From an uncultured Oscillibacter sp. (GTDB lineage: Bacteria; Bacillota; Clostridia; Oscillospirales; Oscillospiraceae), in contig CALAAN010000388.1 of the NCBI GenBank assembly GCA_937884915.1, positions 1 to 5,364 on the forward strand: 5,364 nucleotides of DNA. Reading direction: 5' to 3'. The notes under the pieces were generated by a model that worked only from the letters and a program-made list of their open reading frames with translations, was not told the origin of the DNA and did no database searches. Positions 1 through 5,364 of the stretch are shown here, in pieces. Made by a program: the position numbers and the translations under genes. Position 1 is the stretch's first letter. Each line of letters starts with the position of its first letter.

Positions 1-783
1 GGTGTTGACGGATGCGCCGCCGGATTTAGCAGCCAGCAGGCAGCCGGCCAGACCGAACATACAGGAGGCCAGAATGTAGATGCGGATCTTGGTGGCAGCG
101 ACATTGACGCCGGCGACCTCAGCAGCCGCTTCGTTGCCGCCGATGGCGTACATATACTTGCCGTGGCAGGTCTTGTTATACAAGAACCAGAAGAACAGGC
201 CGAACACGACCGCGACAAACAGCAGGTACGGCAGATAGAAGCCCTTGGAGTTGCCGATATAGCCGTTGATGAGGTTGGTATAGACCTCCTGGAAGCCGCC
301 GATCGGCTGTGCGTCGGTGAAGACCAGGGAGATACCGTAGATGATGGTCTGCGTGCCCAGGGTCGCGATGAAGGGCGGCACATTCAGATACGAGATGATC
401 AGGCCATTGATGATGCCGAAGAGGGCGCCGATGACCAGCACGATCAGAAGAACGACCGCCATGTTCATTTCGGGCATATCCGGGAACTGACGGCCGGCGT
501 AATTCGCTCTCTGGAGCAGAACACCGGCTAAGCACGCGGCAAAGCCAACCTGACGGCCGGCAGAAAGGTCGGTGCCCTTGGTGATCAGGCAGCCGGAGAC
601 GCCGAGGGCGATCAGGAAACGCACCGCGGTGTTGCTGGCGAGGTTGCCGAAGTTGCTCCAGGAGAAGAAGTTATCCTTCGTGAAGCCGACGATGATACCG
701 ACGACGACGAGCAGAACCACGATGGGGTTTGATTTGATGGTTTTCCAGAACTTTTGAGCAGGACTCAGTTTGACATTCTCCAT
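1..783 (-). CDS. mglC: MglC, galactose/methyl-galactoside ABC transporter permease (C-terminus cut by window edge)
   Basis: This is the membrane channel subunit of the Mgl sugar importer; two copies would pair with the MglA ATPase. The open frame starts at an ATG at 783 and runs to base 1 without a stop, giving 261 codons. E. coli MglC is about 336 residues, so roughly 75 are missing off the left edge. The protein is strongly hydrophobic, with segments near residues 22-35, 54-70, 78-92, 108-134, 137-155, 183-202 and 233-253. The motif GTDLSAGRQVG (residues 70-80) is characteristic of MglC within the BPD_transp_2 family, and the NGLIISYLNV and PFIATLGT blocks follow it. The cytoplasmic coupling loop GGNEAAAEVAGVNV lies near residues 215-228. 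It starts 18 nt after the mglA stop behind a strong AGGAGG, so it is the third gene of the operon. No frameshift is visible. Confidence 0.95.
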   Translation of the reverse strand, partial: MENVKLSPAQKFWKTIKSNPIVVLLVVVGIIVGFTKDNFFSWSNFGNLASNTAVRFLIALGVSGCLITKGTDLSAGRQVGFAACLAGVLLQRANYAGRQFPDMPEMNMAVVLLIVLVIGALFGIINGLIISYLNVPPFIATLGTQTIIYGISLVFTDAQPIGGFQEVYTNLINGYIGNSKGFYLPYLLFVAVVFGLFFWFLYNKTCHGKYMYAIGGNEAAAEVAGVNVAATKIRIYILASCMFGLAGCLLAAKSGGASVNT

Positions 784-791
784 TTTTTCTT

Positions 792-797
792 CCTCCT
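792..797 (-). promoter_or_regulatory. Ribosome binding site of mglC
   Basis: AGGAGG lies 8 nt before the ATG at 783, in the 18-nt gap after the mglA stop. It is the strongest Shine-Dalgarno match in the operon and fixes the mglC start. Confidence 0.9.
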
Positions 798-801
798 AAT
801 C

Positions 802-2313
802 TTACGAGAACTGCGTGGCCAGGCTCATGACGGATTCCTGCGTTGCATCCTTGCTGTCAAGGAAGCCCGTGACCTTGCCGTCGCACATGACCATGATCCG
901 GTCAGACATACCGATGAGCTCGCCCATTTCACTGGAGATCATGATAATGGATTTGCCCTGCTTTGCAAGCTCGGCAATGATGCAGTAAATTTCGTATTTC
1001 GCGCCGACGTCGATGCCGCGCGTCGGTTCGTCGAGGATCAAAACCTCGGGGTCATTGGCAAGCCAGCGGCCAATCAGGACCTTCTGCTGGTTGCCGCCGG
1101 ACAGCGACTGAATGAGCGTCTTGCTGGACGGGGTCTTGATGTTCATCTTTTTGACGTTGTCCTGCACAAGCTTTTCGATTTTCTTGCTGTCGAGCATAAT
1201 GCCGCCGTCTACATATTTTTTGAGCGAGGCGATCGAAATATTGTCTGCGACCGACAAAACGCCCATGATGCCGCTCTTGCGGCGGTCTTCGGTCAGCATG
1301 GCAATGCCCTGATCGATCGCGTCCTTCGGGCGGCTGATCTTGAGCTCCCTGCCGTGGAAGGTGATCTTGCCGGCCGTGTGCGACCGCGTGCCGAACAGGC
1401 CCTCCATCAGCTCCGTGCGCTGCGCACCGACCAGACCGCCGACGCCGAGGATCTCGCCCTTGCGAAGCGCAAAGGAGACGTTGCGGAAGCTCTTGGGGTT
1501 AATAGACGTGAAGTTCTCGACCGAGAACACGACCTCGCCCGGAGTATTCTCGCGCTTGGGATAGAGGTTGGTCAGCTCACGGCCGACCATCCTGGAGATG
1601 ATCATATCGGTGGTCAGCTCCTTTGCCTCCCACGTGCCGATATACTGGCCGTCGCGCATGATGGTGACCTCGTCGCTGATGCGGAGAATTTCGTCCATCT
1701 TGTGCGAGATATAGACGATCGCGACGCCTTCCGCCTTCAGATCGTCCACAATGCGGAACAGCGCCTCTACCTCGTTCTGCGTCAGAGAAGAGGTCGGCTC
1801 GTCCAAAATCAGAACCTTACAGTTCGCCGAGACCGCCTTCGCGATCTCCACCGACTGCATCTGCGACACACTCAAAGTGCCGAGCTGCTGCTTCGGATCG
1901 AAGTCCATGCGCACGCGCTTGAGAAGCGCCGCCGTGTCTTCGTACATTTTTTTATGATCGACCGTGGGGATCAGGCCCAGCACCTTTTTGATCGGGTAGC
2001 GGCCAAGGAAGATGTTTTCTCCGATGGTCCTGGCCGGGATCGGCTGGAGCTCCTGATGCACCATGGCAATGCCCATTTTCAGTGCTTCCATGGGGTCATG
2101 GATGGTAACTTTTTCGCCGTTAAAGAGGATCTCGCCTTCGTCCATCTTATAGATGCCGAACATGCACTTCATGAGTGTGGATTTCCCCGCGCCGTTTTCT
2201 CCCATGAGGGCGTGAACCGTGCCGGGGCGGAGGCGGAGCTGCGCATGATCCAGAGCCTTTACGCCCGGGAAGGATTTGCACACCCCGCGCATCTCCAACA
2301 GAAATTCAGACAT
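802..2313 (-). CDS. mglA: MglA, galactose/methyl-galactoside ABC transporter ATP-binding protein
   Basis: Cytoplasmic double ATPase that drives sugar import through MglC. It has 503 residues; E. coli MglA has 506 and is collinear with it. N-terminal domain: Walker A GENGAGKST (38-46), Q-loop Q87, an atypical signature LSVSQMQ (147-153), Walker B VLILDEPTS (167-175) with E172, and switch histidine H204. C-terminal domain: degenerate P-loop GLVGAQRTE (293-301) with R299 in place of the lysine, canonical signature LSGGNQQK (404-411), Walker B VLILDEPTRGID (424-435), and serine instead of the switch histidine (MISSEM, about 458-463). This asymmetry is normal for sugar ABC ATPases of the MglA/RbsA/XylG class. 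The start at 2313 was chosen over an in-frame ATG at 2331 because that ATG overlaps the GGAGG ribosome site. From this start the sequence MSEFLLEMRGVCKSFPGVKALD aligns well with family members. Confidence 0.96.
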   Translation of the reverse strand: MSEFLLEMRGVCKSFPGVKALDHAQLRLRPGTVHALMGENGAGKSTLMKCMFGIYKMDEGEILFNGEKVTIHDPMEALKMGIAMVHQELQPIPARTIGENIFLGRYPIKKVLGLIPTVDHKKMYEDTAALLKRVRMDFDPKQQLGTLSVSQMQSVEIAKAVSANCKVLILDEPTSSLTQNEVEALFRIVDDLKAEGVAIVYISHKMDEILRISDEVTIMRDGQYIGTWEAKELTTDMIISRMVGRELTNLYPKRENTPGEVVFSVENFTSINPKSFRNVSFALRKGEILGVGGLVGAQRTELMEGLFGTRSHTAGKITFHGRELKISRPKDAIDQGIAMLTEDRRKSGIMGVLSVADNISIASLKKYVDGGIMLDSKKIEKLVQDNVKKMNIKTPSSKTLIQSLSGGNQQKVLIGRWLANDPEVLILDEPTRGIDVGAKYEIYCIIAELAKQGKSIIMISSEMGELIGMSDRIMVMCDGKVTGFLDSKDATQESVMSLATQFS

Positions 2314-2324
2314 ACCCTTAAATG

Positions 2325-2329
2325 CCTCC
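2325..2329 (-). promoter_or_regulatory. Ribosome binding site that decides the mglA start
   Basis: GGAGG sits 11 nt before the ATG at 2313. The upstream in-frame ATG at 2331 overlaps this site and has no Shine-Dalgarno of its own, so it is unlikely to be used. The 11-nt block TTGAATGGAGG is identical to the one before mglB. Confidence 0.75.
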
Positions 2330-2354
2330 ATTCAATATGATTACGAAACAAGGT

Positions 2355-2380
2355 GGGGGTGTTGCGTGTGCAACACCCCC
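2355..2380 (-). terminator. Intercistronic hairpin between mglB and mglA (partial terminator or mRNA stabiliser)
   Basis: A perfect 11-bp stem, GGGGGTGTTGC paired with GCAACACCCCC, closes a 4-nt loop and starts 13 nt after the mglB stop. In the mRNA it is followed by ACCTTGTTTCG, a poor U-tract, so complete termination is unlikely. A hairpin directly after the binding-protein gene is a common device in ABC operons: it lets some transcripts end there or protects the mglB message from 3' decay, giving more binding protein than membrane components. The structure is visible in the sequence; the function is inferred. Confidence 0.7.
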
Positions 2381-2393
2381 TGAGATCTGGAAA

Positions 2394-3512
2394 TTAGCCG
2401 AAGTAGGAAGCGTCAACCTTTACGTAGTCAACCCAGTAGTAGTTGTCGATGGCTTCGCCGTTCAGAGCCTGGATGGCAACGTCAACCGCCTTGTGGGACT
2501 GGCCGACATGGTCGTTCAGGACGGTACCGGTCATGGTGCCGTTCTTGACCATTTCCTGGCACTCTTCCAGAGCGTCAACGCCAAGCAGGTAGATATCCTT
2601 GTTGACCGTGCGGCCGGCTGCGGTGATGGCAGCAGCAGCGCCGAGCGCCATGCCGTCGTTGTTGCAGAAGATCACGTCGACCTTGTCGCCGTGTGCGGAC
2701 AGCGCGTTGGCAGCGATCTGCTGGCCCTTATCGGTCGCCCAGTTGCCGACCTGATCGTCGAGGCACTCGACCTTGATGCCCGCGTCTTCCAGCGCCTTGA
2801 TGGAGTACTCGGTGCGGTACTGCGCGTCGATGTTCTCGGGGTCGCCTTCGATCATGACGTAGGAGACAACGCCGTCGCCGTTTGCATCGCCCTTGTCAGG
2901 CAGCGCTGCAACGATCTCGCCCTGATACGTACCGGACTGACGAGCGTCAGCGCCGACGTAGCAGACCTTCGGGTTGTTGAGGATGCCTTCGTAAGCCTCG
3001 TCCAGGGGCTTGCCGTCAGCGTCGTAAGCCAGGGGCTCGCGGTTGATGAGGACCAGGGGGATGTCCGCGTCAACGACCTTGTTGACAATGGTGTCAGCAG
3101 AGGAGGTCTGCACGAGGTTGCAGATGATCAGGTCCACACCCTGGGTGATGAAGCTGTTGATCTGCTCGGTCTGGGTCGCCATGTCGTTCTTGCCGTCAAC
3201 GATGGTGATGTCGTACTTGACGGTGTCGGTCTGCAGGCTCTCCATGTAGCTCTTGAGCTCGTTGCGGTAGAGGGTCATGAAGTTGTCGTCGAACTGGTAG
3301 ATCGCGACGCCGATCTTGTAGGTCTTGGCCTCGGCGGCGGGCTCAGCAGTTTCTTCGGTCGTGGTTTCTTCAGTCGTGGTTTCTTCGGGCTTGGTCTCTT
3401 CGGTGGTCGTGGTTTCAGCGGACTCGGTCGAGCTCGTCGCGTCCTGCGCGGCGCAGGCGGCGAATGCGAAAACCATGGTCAGAGCAAGCAGCAATGCGAT
3501 GATCTTTTTCAT
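2394..3512 (-). CDS. mglB: MglB, galactose/glucose-binding lipoprotein of the Mgl ABC transporter
   Basis: Extracytoplasmic sugar receptor that delivers D-galactose or D-glucose to MglAC. It has 372 residues: a lipoprotein signal (MKK, hydrophobic to 19, FAAC with the lipidated Cys20), a Thr/Glu-rich linker (about 24-62), then a Peripla_BP_4 domain from 65. Aligned from memory to E. coli MglB, the sugar contacts are kept: D76, F78, N132, D229, R233, W258, N285, D313 and N333. The exception is the position of His152, which is Asn227 here. An EF-hand-like calcium loop, DANGDGVVS (209-217), is present, with D279 matching the distal acidic ligand. The start is the ATG at 3512; an in-frame TTG at 3533 lies in the ribosome site and would put seven residues before the signal peptide. 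The linker makes it about 40 residues longer than E. coli MglB. It is first gene of the mgl operon. Confidence 0.95.
   Translation of the reverse strand: MKKIIALLLALTMVFAFAACAAQDATSSTESAETTTTEETKPEETTTEETTTEETAEPAAEAKTYKIGVAIYQFDDNFMTLYRNELKSYMESLQTDTVKYDITIVDGKNDMATQTEQINSFITQGVDLIICNLVQTSSADTIVNKVVDADIPLVLINREPLAYDADGKPLDEAYEGILNNPKVCYVGADARQSGTYQGEIVAALPDKGDANGDGVVSYVMIEGDPENIDAQYRTEYSIKALEDAGIKVECLDDQVGNWATDKGQQIAANALSAHGDKVDVIFCNNDGMALGAAAAITAAGRTVNKDIYLLGVDALEECQEMVKNGTMTGTVLNDHVGQSHKAVDVAIQALNGEAIDNYYWVDYVKVDASYFG
3351..3413 (-). repeat. 15-bp tandem repeat encoding the TTTEE linker of MglB
   Basis: Three 15-bp units (3351-3365, 3366-3380, 3381-3395) and one 18-bp variant (3396-3413) encode TTTEE, TTTEE, TKPEE and TTTTEE, residues 34-54. 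The first two units differ by one base and the third has drifted. The segment is a flexible, acidic spacer between the lipid anchor and the sugar-binding domain, as is common in Clostridia lipoproteins. In-frame repeats like this can change copy number by slippage without breaking the gene. Confidence 0.85.
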
Positions 3513-3522
3513 CTTGGGAAAT

Positions 3523-3527
3523 CCTCC
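3523..3527 (-). promoter_or_regulatory. Ribosome binding site that decides the mglB start
   Basis: GGAGG lies 10 nt before the ATG at 3512. It rules out the TTG at 3533, which lies upstream of the site itself. It is part of the 11-nt block shared with mglA. Confidence 0.8.
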
Positions 3528-3539
3528 ATTCAAATTTTT

Positions 3540-3569
3540 CCGGGCGGCGCAAACGGCCTTCGTTCCCGG
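3540..3569 (-). promoter_or_regulatory. Possible stem-loop in the mglB 5' leader
   Basis: CCGGG at 3569-3565 can pair with CCCGG at 3544-3540, and the interior has further short complementary pieces (AACG with CGTT). If transcription starts near 3572, the stem would form almost at the 5' end of the mRNA and about 12 nt before the GGAGG. It could protect the 5' end or modulate translation. No known riboswitch class was recognised. Confidence 0.4.
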
Positions 3570-3578
3570 TATGCATTT

Positions 3579-3607
3579 AGTTTAGCAGGTTTTCCGTCAT
3601 CCGTATA
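3579..3607 (-). promoter_or_regulatory. Candidate mglBAC promoter, extended -10 with weak -35
   Basis: TGCTAAACT (3587-3579) reads as an extended -10 with the hexamer TAAACT. At a 17-nt spacer the -35 position (3607-3602) reads TATACG, a poor match to TTGACA. Transcription would begin near 3572, giving a leader of about 60 nt. A good -10 with a poor -35 is typical of promoters that need an activator, which fits control by an AraC-type response regulator paired with the upstream kinase. The call rests on pattern only. Confidence 0.45.
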
Positions 3608-3623
3608 TCGAATTTCGGACTGT

Positions 3624-3655
3624 ATTTTTCTGAAAAATTTTTCGCGTGTCGAAAA
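3624..3655. promoter_or_regulatory. Repeat-rich AT block, candidate regulator site upstream of the mgl promoter
   Basis: The block contains a 12-bp perfect palindrome GAAAAATTTTTC (3632-3643), an inverted repeat TTTTCG/CGAAAA with a 5-nt spacer (3639-3644 and 3650-3655), and a direct repeat ATTTTTC (3624-3630 and 3637-3643) offset by 13 bp. It lies 17-48 bp upstream of the candidate -35, where an activator could bind. The 13-bp offset is not the usual two-turn spacing of AraC-family half-sites, and AT-rich DNA gives chance palindromes, so this is tentative. Confidence 0.35.
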
Positions 3656-3760
3656 CGGAATTCATTTTTTGTTTATATTCCACAAAAACCGCCCTCACAG
3701 CTTCCAGTGCGCACCGTTTTGTTCGTCTTCGTCGAATGTTCCTCACTTTTGTGCAGAAAC

Positions 3761-3790
3761 GTGCGCGGCGGACGTTCGCCCTCCGCGCAC
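3761..3790 (-). terminator. Probable terminator hairpin of the kinase-lipoprotein operon
   Basis: An 8-bp stem, GTGCGCGG with CCGCGCAC, continues past an A-G mismatch with three or four more pairs around a small loop. It begins 25 nt after the stop of the sensor lipoprotein gene. The following mRNA reads GTTTCTGC, a short and interrupted U-tract, so termination may be leaky and some read-through into mglB is possible. Confidence 0.55.
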
Positions 3791-3815
3791 AGCTTGCAGG
3801 AACGCCATCAAAAAT

Positions 3816-4778
3816 TCAGCCAAACGAGAAGATCGCCTTCTGGCTTTCGATCGTGAACATCGTCTCGCGGGTGATGACGCTCGTCTTGGTGTTGATGAGC
3901 GTGCCTGCGTCAAAGCGCTGGCCCTGTAAGCTTCTCCACGCCGTTTCCACGCCGAGGTAGCCCATCGCATAGGGGTTCTGGGCGATGAGCGCACAGACCG
4001 TACCCTTCTGTAAAAGCTCCACGCAGATGGGGTTCGTGTCGAACGCGACCTCGTACACCTGTCCGCGCAGATCGAGGTTTTCGACGGCCAGCGCCGTTCC
4101 GACGGCAAGGGGCTCGTTGAAGCCCACGAGCACGTTGATCTCGGGATGCTCGGTCAGAAGCTGCTCTGCCGCCTGCTGGGCAAGCGCCGCGTCCGTCGGC
4201 ACGTTCACGGTGTAGATGGCCTGCACGCGCTTGTCCCCCGCCATCGCCACGCGAAAGCCCCGCTCGCGCTCCTGGCAGTTTTGCGTCTCAATATCGCAGT
4301 TGACGATGCCGACGACGATTTCTTCAAACTCCGCCTCCAGCGCCGCCCGCGCGCTCATGCGCCCGGCCTGCACGTTGTCCGTTCCGAGCCGCGCCACGAC
4401 GCCTTCGGAATTTACATCCGAGTCGATGACCACGACCGTCACGCCGGCGTCCGCCGCCTCGTCGATGGCCTGCGCGTTTTTCGTGTAGCTGATGGCGGAA
4501 AAGACGATGGCGTCGGCCCCATCTGCCACGGCCTGCCGGATGTAGTCGTTCTGCGCCTCATAGTCCTCTTCGGTGTCAGGGCCCAGAACGGTCAGATCGA
4601 CGTTGTACTCCGATTTTGCCGCGTTCGCGCCCGCAAAGACCGATTTCCAGAACTCCGTCGACGTGGATTTGACGATCAGATACATTTTGTAAGGCTCTGC
4701 GGAGGTTTTCGCTGCGCTGCACCCGGACGCGAACAGAAGCAGCGCCGCAAAAGCGAGCGCGATCATTCTTTTTTTCAT
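3816..4778 (-). CDS. Sugar-binding lipoprotein (Peripla_BP_4 type), probable sensory partner of the adjacent kinase
   Basis: Predicted surface lipoprotein of 320 residues. The N-terminus (MKKR, hydrophobic 5-18, ASGC) gives a lipidated Cys20, and the binding domain runs from about residue 30 to the end. Family features include an aromatic pair F43-W44 after STSTE, VVVIDSDVNS (115-124), GTDN (132-135), an arginine-rich QERERGFR (169-176), GFNEP (219-223), FDTNP (246-250) and AQNP (266-269), placed as in ribose/galactose-type binding proteins. The ligand cannot be read from the sequence. It starts 4 nt after the kinase stop, with its ribosome site inside the kinase's last codons. The neighbouring transporter already has its own binding protein, so a sensing role with the kinase is more likely than a second transport receptor. 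This resembles XylFII with LytS in clostridia. A transport role remains possible. Confidence 0.85.
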   Translation of the reverse strand: MKKRMIALAFAALLLFASGCSAAKTSAEPYKMYLIVKSTSTEFWKSVFAGANAAKSEYNVDLTVLGPDTEEDYEAQNDYIRQAVADGADAIVFSAISYTKNAQAIDEAADAGVTVVVIDSDVNSEGVVARLGTDNVQAGRMSARAALEAEFEEIVVGIVNCDIETQNCQERERGFRVAMAGDKRVQAIYTVNVPTDAALAQQAAEQLLTEHPEINVLVGFNEPLAVGTALAVENLDLRGQVYEVAFDTNPICVELLQKGTVCALIAQNPYAMGYLGVETAWRSLQGQRFDAGTLINTKTSVITRETMFTIESQKAIFSFG

Positions 4779-4782
4779 CGTC

Positions 4783-5364
4783 TCACTCCTTCTGCTTTTT
4801 GGGCATCCGCACGATGACGCGCGTGCCGTGGTCGGGCTCGCTTTCGATGGTGATGCCGTAGGCGTCGCCGAACCAGATCTTCAGCCGGTCGTTGACGTTT
4901 TTGATGCCGATGCCGGCCTTATTGTCGCTGCGCTTGAAAATGGCTTCGATCTGCTCTGGCTCCATGCCGACGCCGTTATCCTCGACGGTGGCCAGAATAT
5001 CGTCGCCGCTCGATGCAATGCGGATGACGATCCGGCCTTTTTCCACCAGGCCGTTGATGCCGTGGTAGATCGCGTTTTCGATGATGGGCTGAAGGGTGAT
5101 CTTGTTGCAGAGATAGTCCAGGCAGCTCTCGTCGACCGCAAAGCGGTAGGAAAACTGGTCTTTGTAGCGCACGGACTGGATCTGCAGGTAGCTTTTCGCG
5201 TGCTGGACCTCGTTTCGGACGGGGATCAGCTCGTGGCCCTTGCTGATGCTGATGCGGAAAAGCTGCGCCAGGGCGTTTACCATCACGACGGCCTCTTTGT
5301 TCTTCCCCTGCTCGCACATCCACGAAATCGAGTCGAGCGTATTATAAAGAAAATGCGGGTTGAT
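4783..5364 (-). CDS. YesM/LytS-type sensor histidine kinase (N-terminus cut by window edge)
   Basis: C-terminal 193 residues of a membrane sensor kinase that would phosphorylate a response regulator. The fragment begins in the His_kinase core INPHFLYNTL, with H4 the likely phosphorylated histidine. It continues through a dimerisation helix to a HATPase_c domain: N-box LQPIIENAIYHGI (91-103; N97 likely binds Mg-ATP), G1 box VEDNGVGM (127-134) and G2 box GIGIKNVNDR (151-160). The protein ends about 40 residues later, as usual for the family. The sensor and membrane segments lie beyond the right edge. The frame is open to base 5364, so it starts upstream; an in-frame ATG at 5319 would delete the phospho-site and is not the start. 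YesM/LytS kinases normally pair with an AraC-type or LytTR regulator. None is in the window; one may lie beyond the right edge. Confidence 0.93.
   Translation of the reverse strand: MNPHFLYNTLDSISWMCEQGKNKEAVVMVNALAQLFRISISKGHELIPVRNEVQHAKSYLQIQSVRYKDQFSYRFAVDESCLDYLCNKITLQPIIENAIYHGINGLVEKGRIVIRIASSGDDILATVEDNGVGMEPEQIEAIFKRSDNKAGIGIKNVNDRLKIWFGDAYGITIESEPDHGTRVIVRMPKKQKE
4786..4791 (-). promoter_or_regulatory. Ribosome binding site of the sensor lipoprotein, inside the kinase gene
   Basis: AAGGAG lies 7 nt before the ATG at 4778 and directly before the kinase TGA (4785-4783). Ribosomes finishing the kinase would uncover or reuse this site, so the two proteins are probably made in a coupled way. 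Confidence 0.85.

Larger units (their letters stand above)
3513..3815. other. 303-nt control region between the sensor operon and the mgl operon
   Basis: No credible gene lies here. Read on the minus strand, it holds a GC-rich hairpin soon after the sensor lipoprotein gene, then a stretch without clear structure containing the palindrome GTGCGCAC (3707-3714). Next come an AT-rich block (about 3601-3690) with repeats, a probable promoter, a leader hairpin and the mglB ribosome site. The antisense reading frame that crosses it shows no protein-like composition. Confidence 0.75.

Noticed and set aside
293..461. Possible loss of function in MglA from the degenerate second P-loop, the atypical first signature and the missing second switch histidine (residues 293-301, 147-153 and about 460; the coordinates given are residue numbers)
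   Set aside because: This asymmetry is normal for MglA/RbsA/XylG-type ATPases; one composite site is competent in the family.
163..531. Plus- and minus-strand frames of about 120 codons in the left 530 bases
   Set aside because: Both overlap the MglC permease, which reads cleanly from 783 to 1 in another frame with family motifs and membrane segments.
754..2340. 528-codon open frame on the plus strand opposite mglA
   Set aside because: It is fully antisense to a clear MglA, has no recognisable domain, is rich in H, D, R and A as expected from reading GC-rich codons backwards, and has no convincing ribosome site.
3513..3533. Seven-codon N-terminal extension of MglB from a TTG at 3533
   Set aside because: It runs through the ribosome site and would put MNGGFPK before a normal lipoprotein signal peptide that begins at the ATG at 3512.
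3707..3720. GTGCGCAC palindrome and the nearby T-run as a second terminator
   Set aside because: The 8-bp palindrome leaves no loop, and no adequate stem was found directly before the T-run on the minus strand.
2322..3929. 535-codon open frame on the plus strand opposite mglB and the control region
   Set aside because: It is antisense to a clear MglB, is rich in V, D and G, shows no family motif, and runs through the promoter and terminator structures of the other strand.
4146..4817. 223-codon plus-strand frame opposite the sensor lipoprotein
   Set aside because: Its composition is that of a shadow of the minus-strand gene, with no motif or upstream signals.
1..5364. CRISPR arrays, tRNA or rRNA genes, insertion sequences, attachment sites, phage genes
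   Set aside because: None was seen: no spaced direct repeats, no cloverleaf-like segment, no transposase or integrase motif, and no terminal inverted repeats.

Overview
The window holds one minus-strand carbohydrate-uptake locus, read from the right edge to the left edge. From its composition (by eye somewhat GC-rich) and gene content (lipoprotein solute-binding proteins, a YesM/LytS-type kinase and an mgl-type ABC transporter in one cluster), the likely source is a Gram-positive of the class Clostridia, perhaps an Oscillospiraceae-like gut anaerobe. The class is an inference from gene style. The genus cannot be read from the sequence.

Layout in transcription order: (1) 5364-4783, the C-terminal part of a YesM/LytS-type sensor histidine kinase, cut by the right edge. 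(2) 4778-3816, a sugar-binding lipoprotein 4 nt after the kinase and translationally linked to it. (3) 3815-3513, a 303-nt intergenic region with a GC-rich hairpin that probably ends the sensor operon, an AT-rich block with inverted and direct repeats, a probable weak-'-35' promoter and a leader hairpin. (4) 3512-2394, mglB, the galactose/glucose-binding lipoprotein. (5) An 80-nt gap with a perfect 11-bp hairpin. (6) 2313-802, mglA, the double ATPase. (7) 783-1, mglC, the permease, cut by the left edge after 261 codons.

How they work together: MglB captures galactose/glucose at the outer face of the membrane, MglC forms the channel and MglA powers import. The upstream kinase plus its own binding protein look like the sensing half of a three-component system (binding protein, kinase, and a response regulator presumably beyond the right edge). 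By analogy with the xylose XylFII-LytS-YesN system of clostridia, it would switch on the mgl operon. The hairpin between mglB and mglA would let the cell make more binding protein than transporter. The transporter itself is well known. The less described part is the dedicated sensory binding protein next to an mgl operon, together with its control region.
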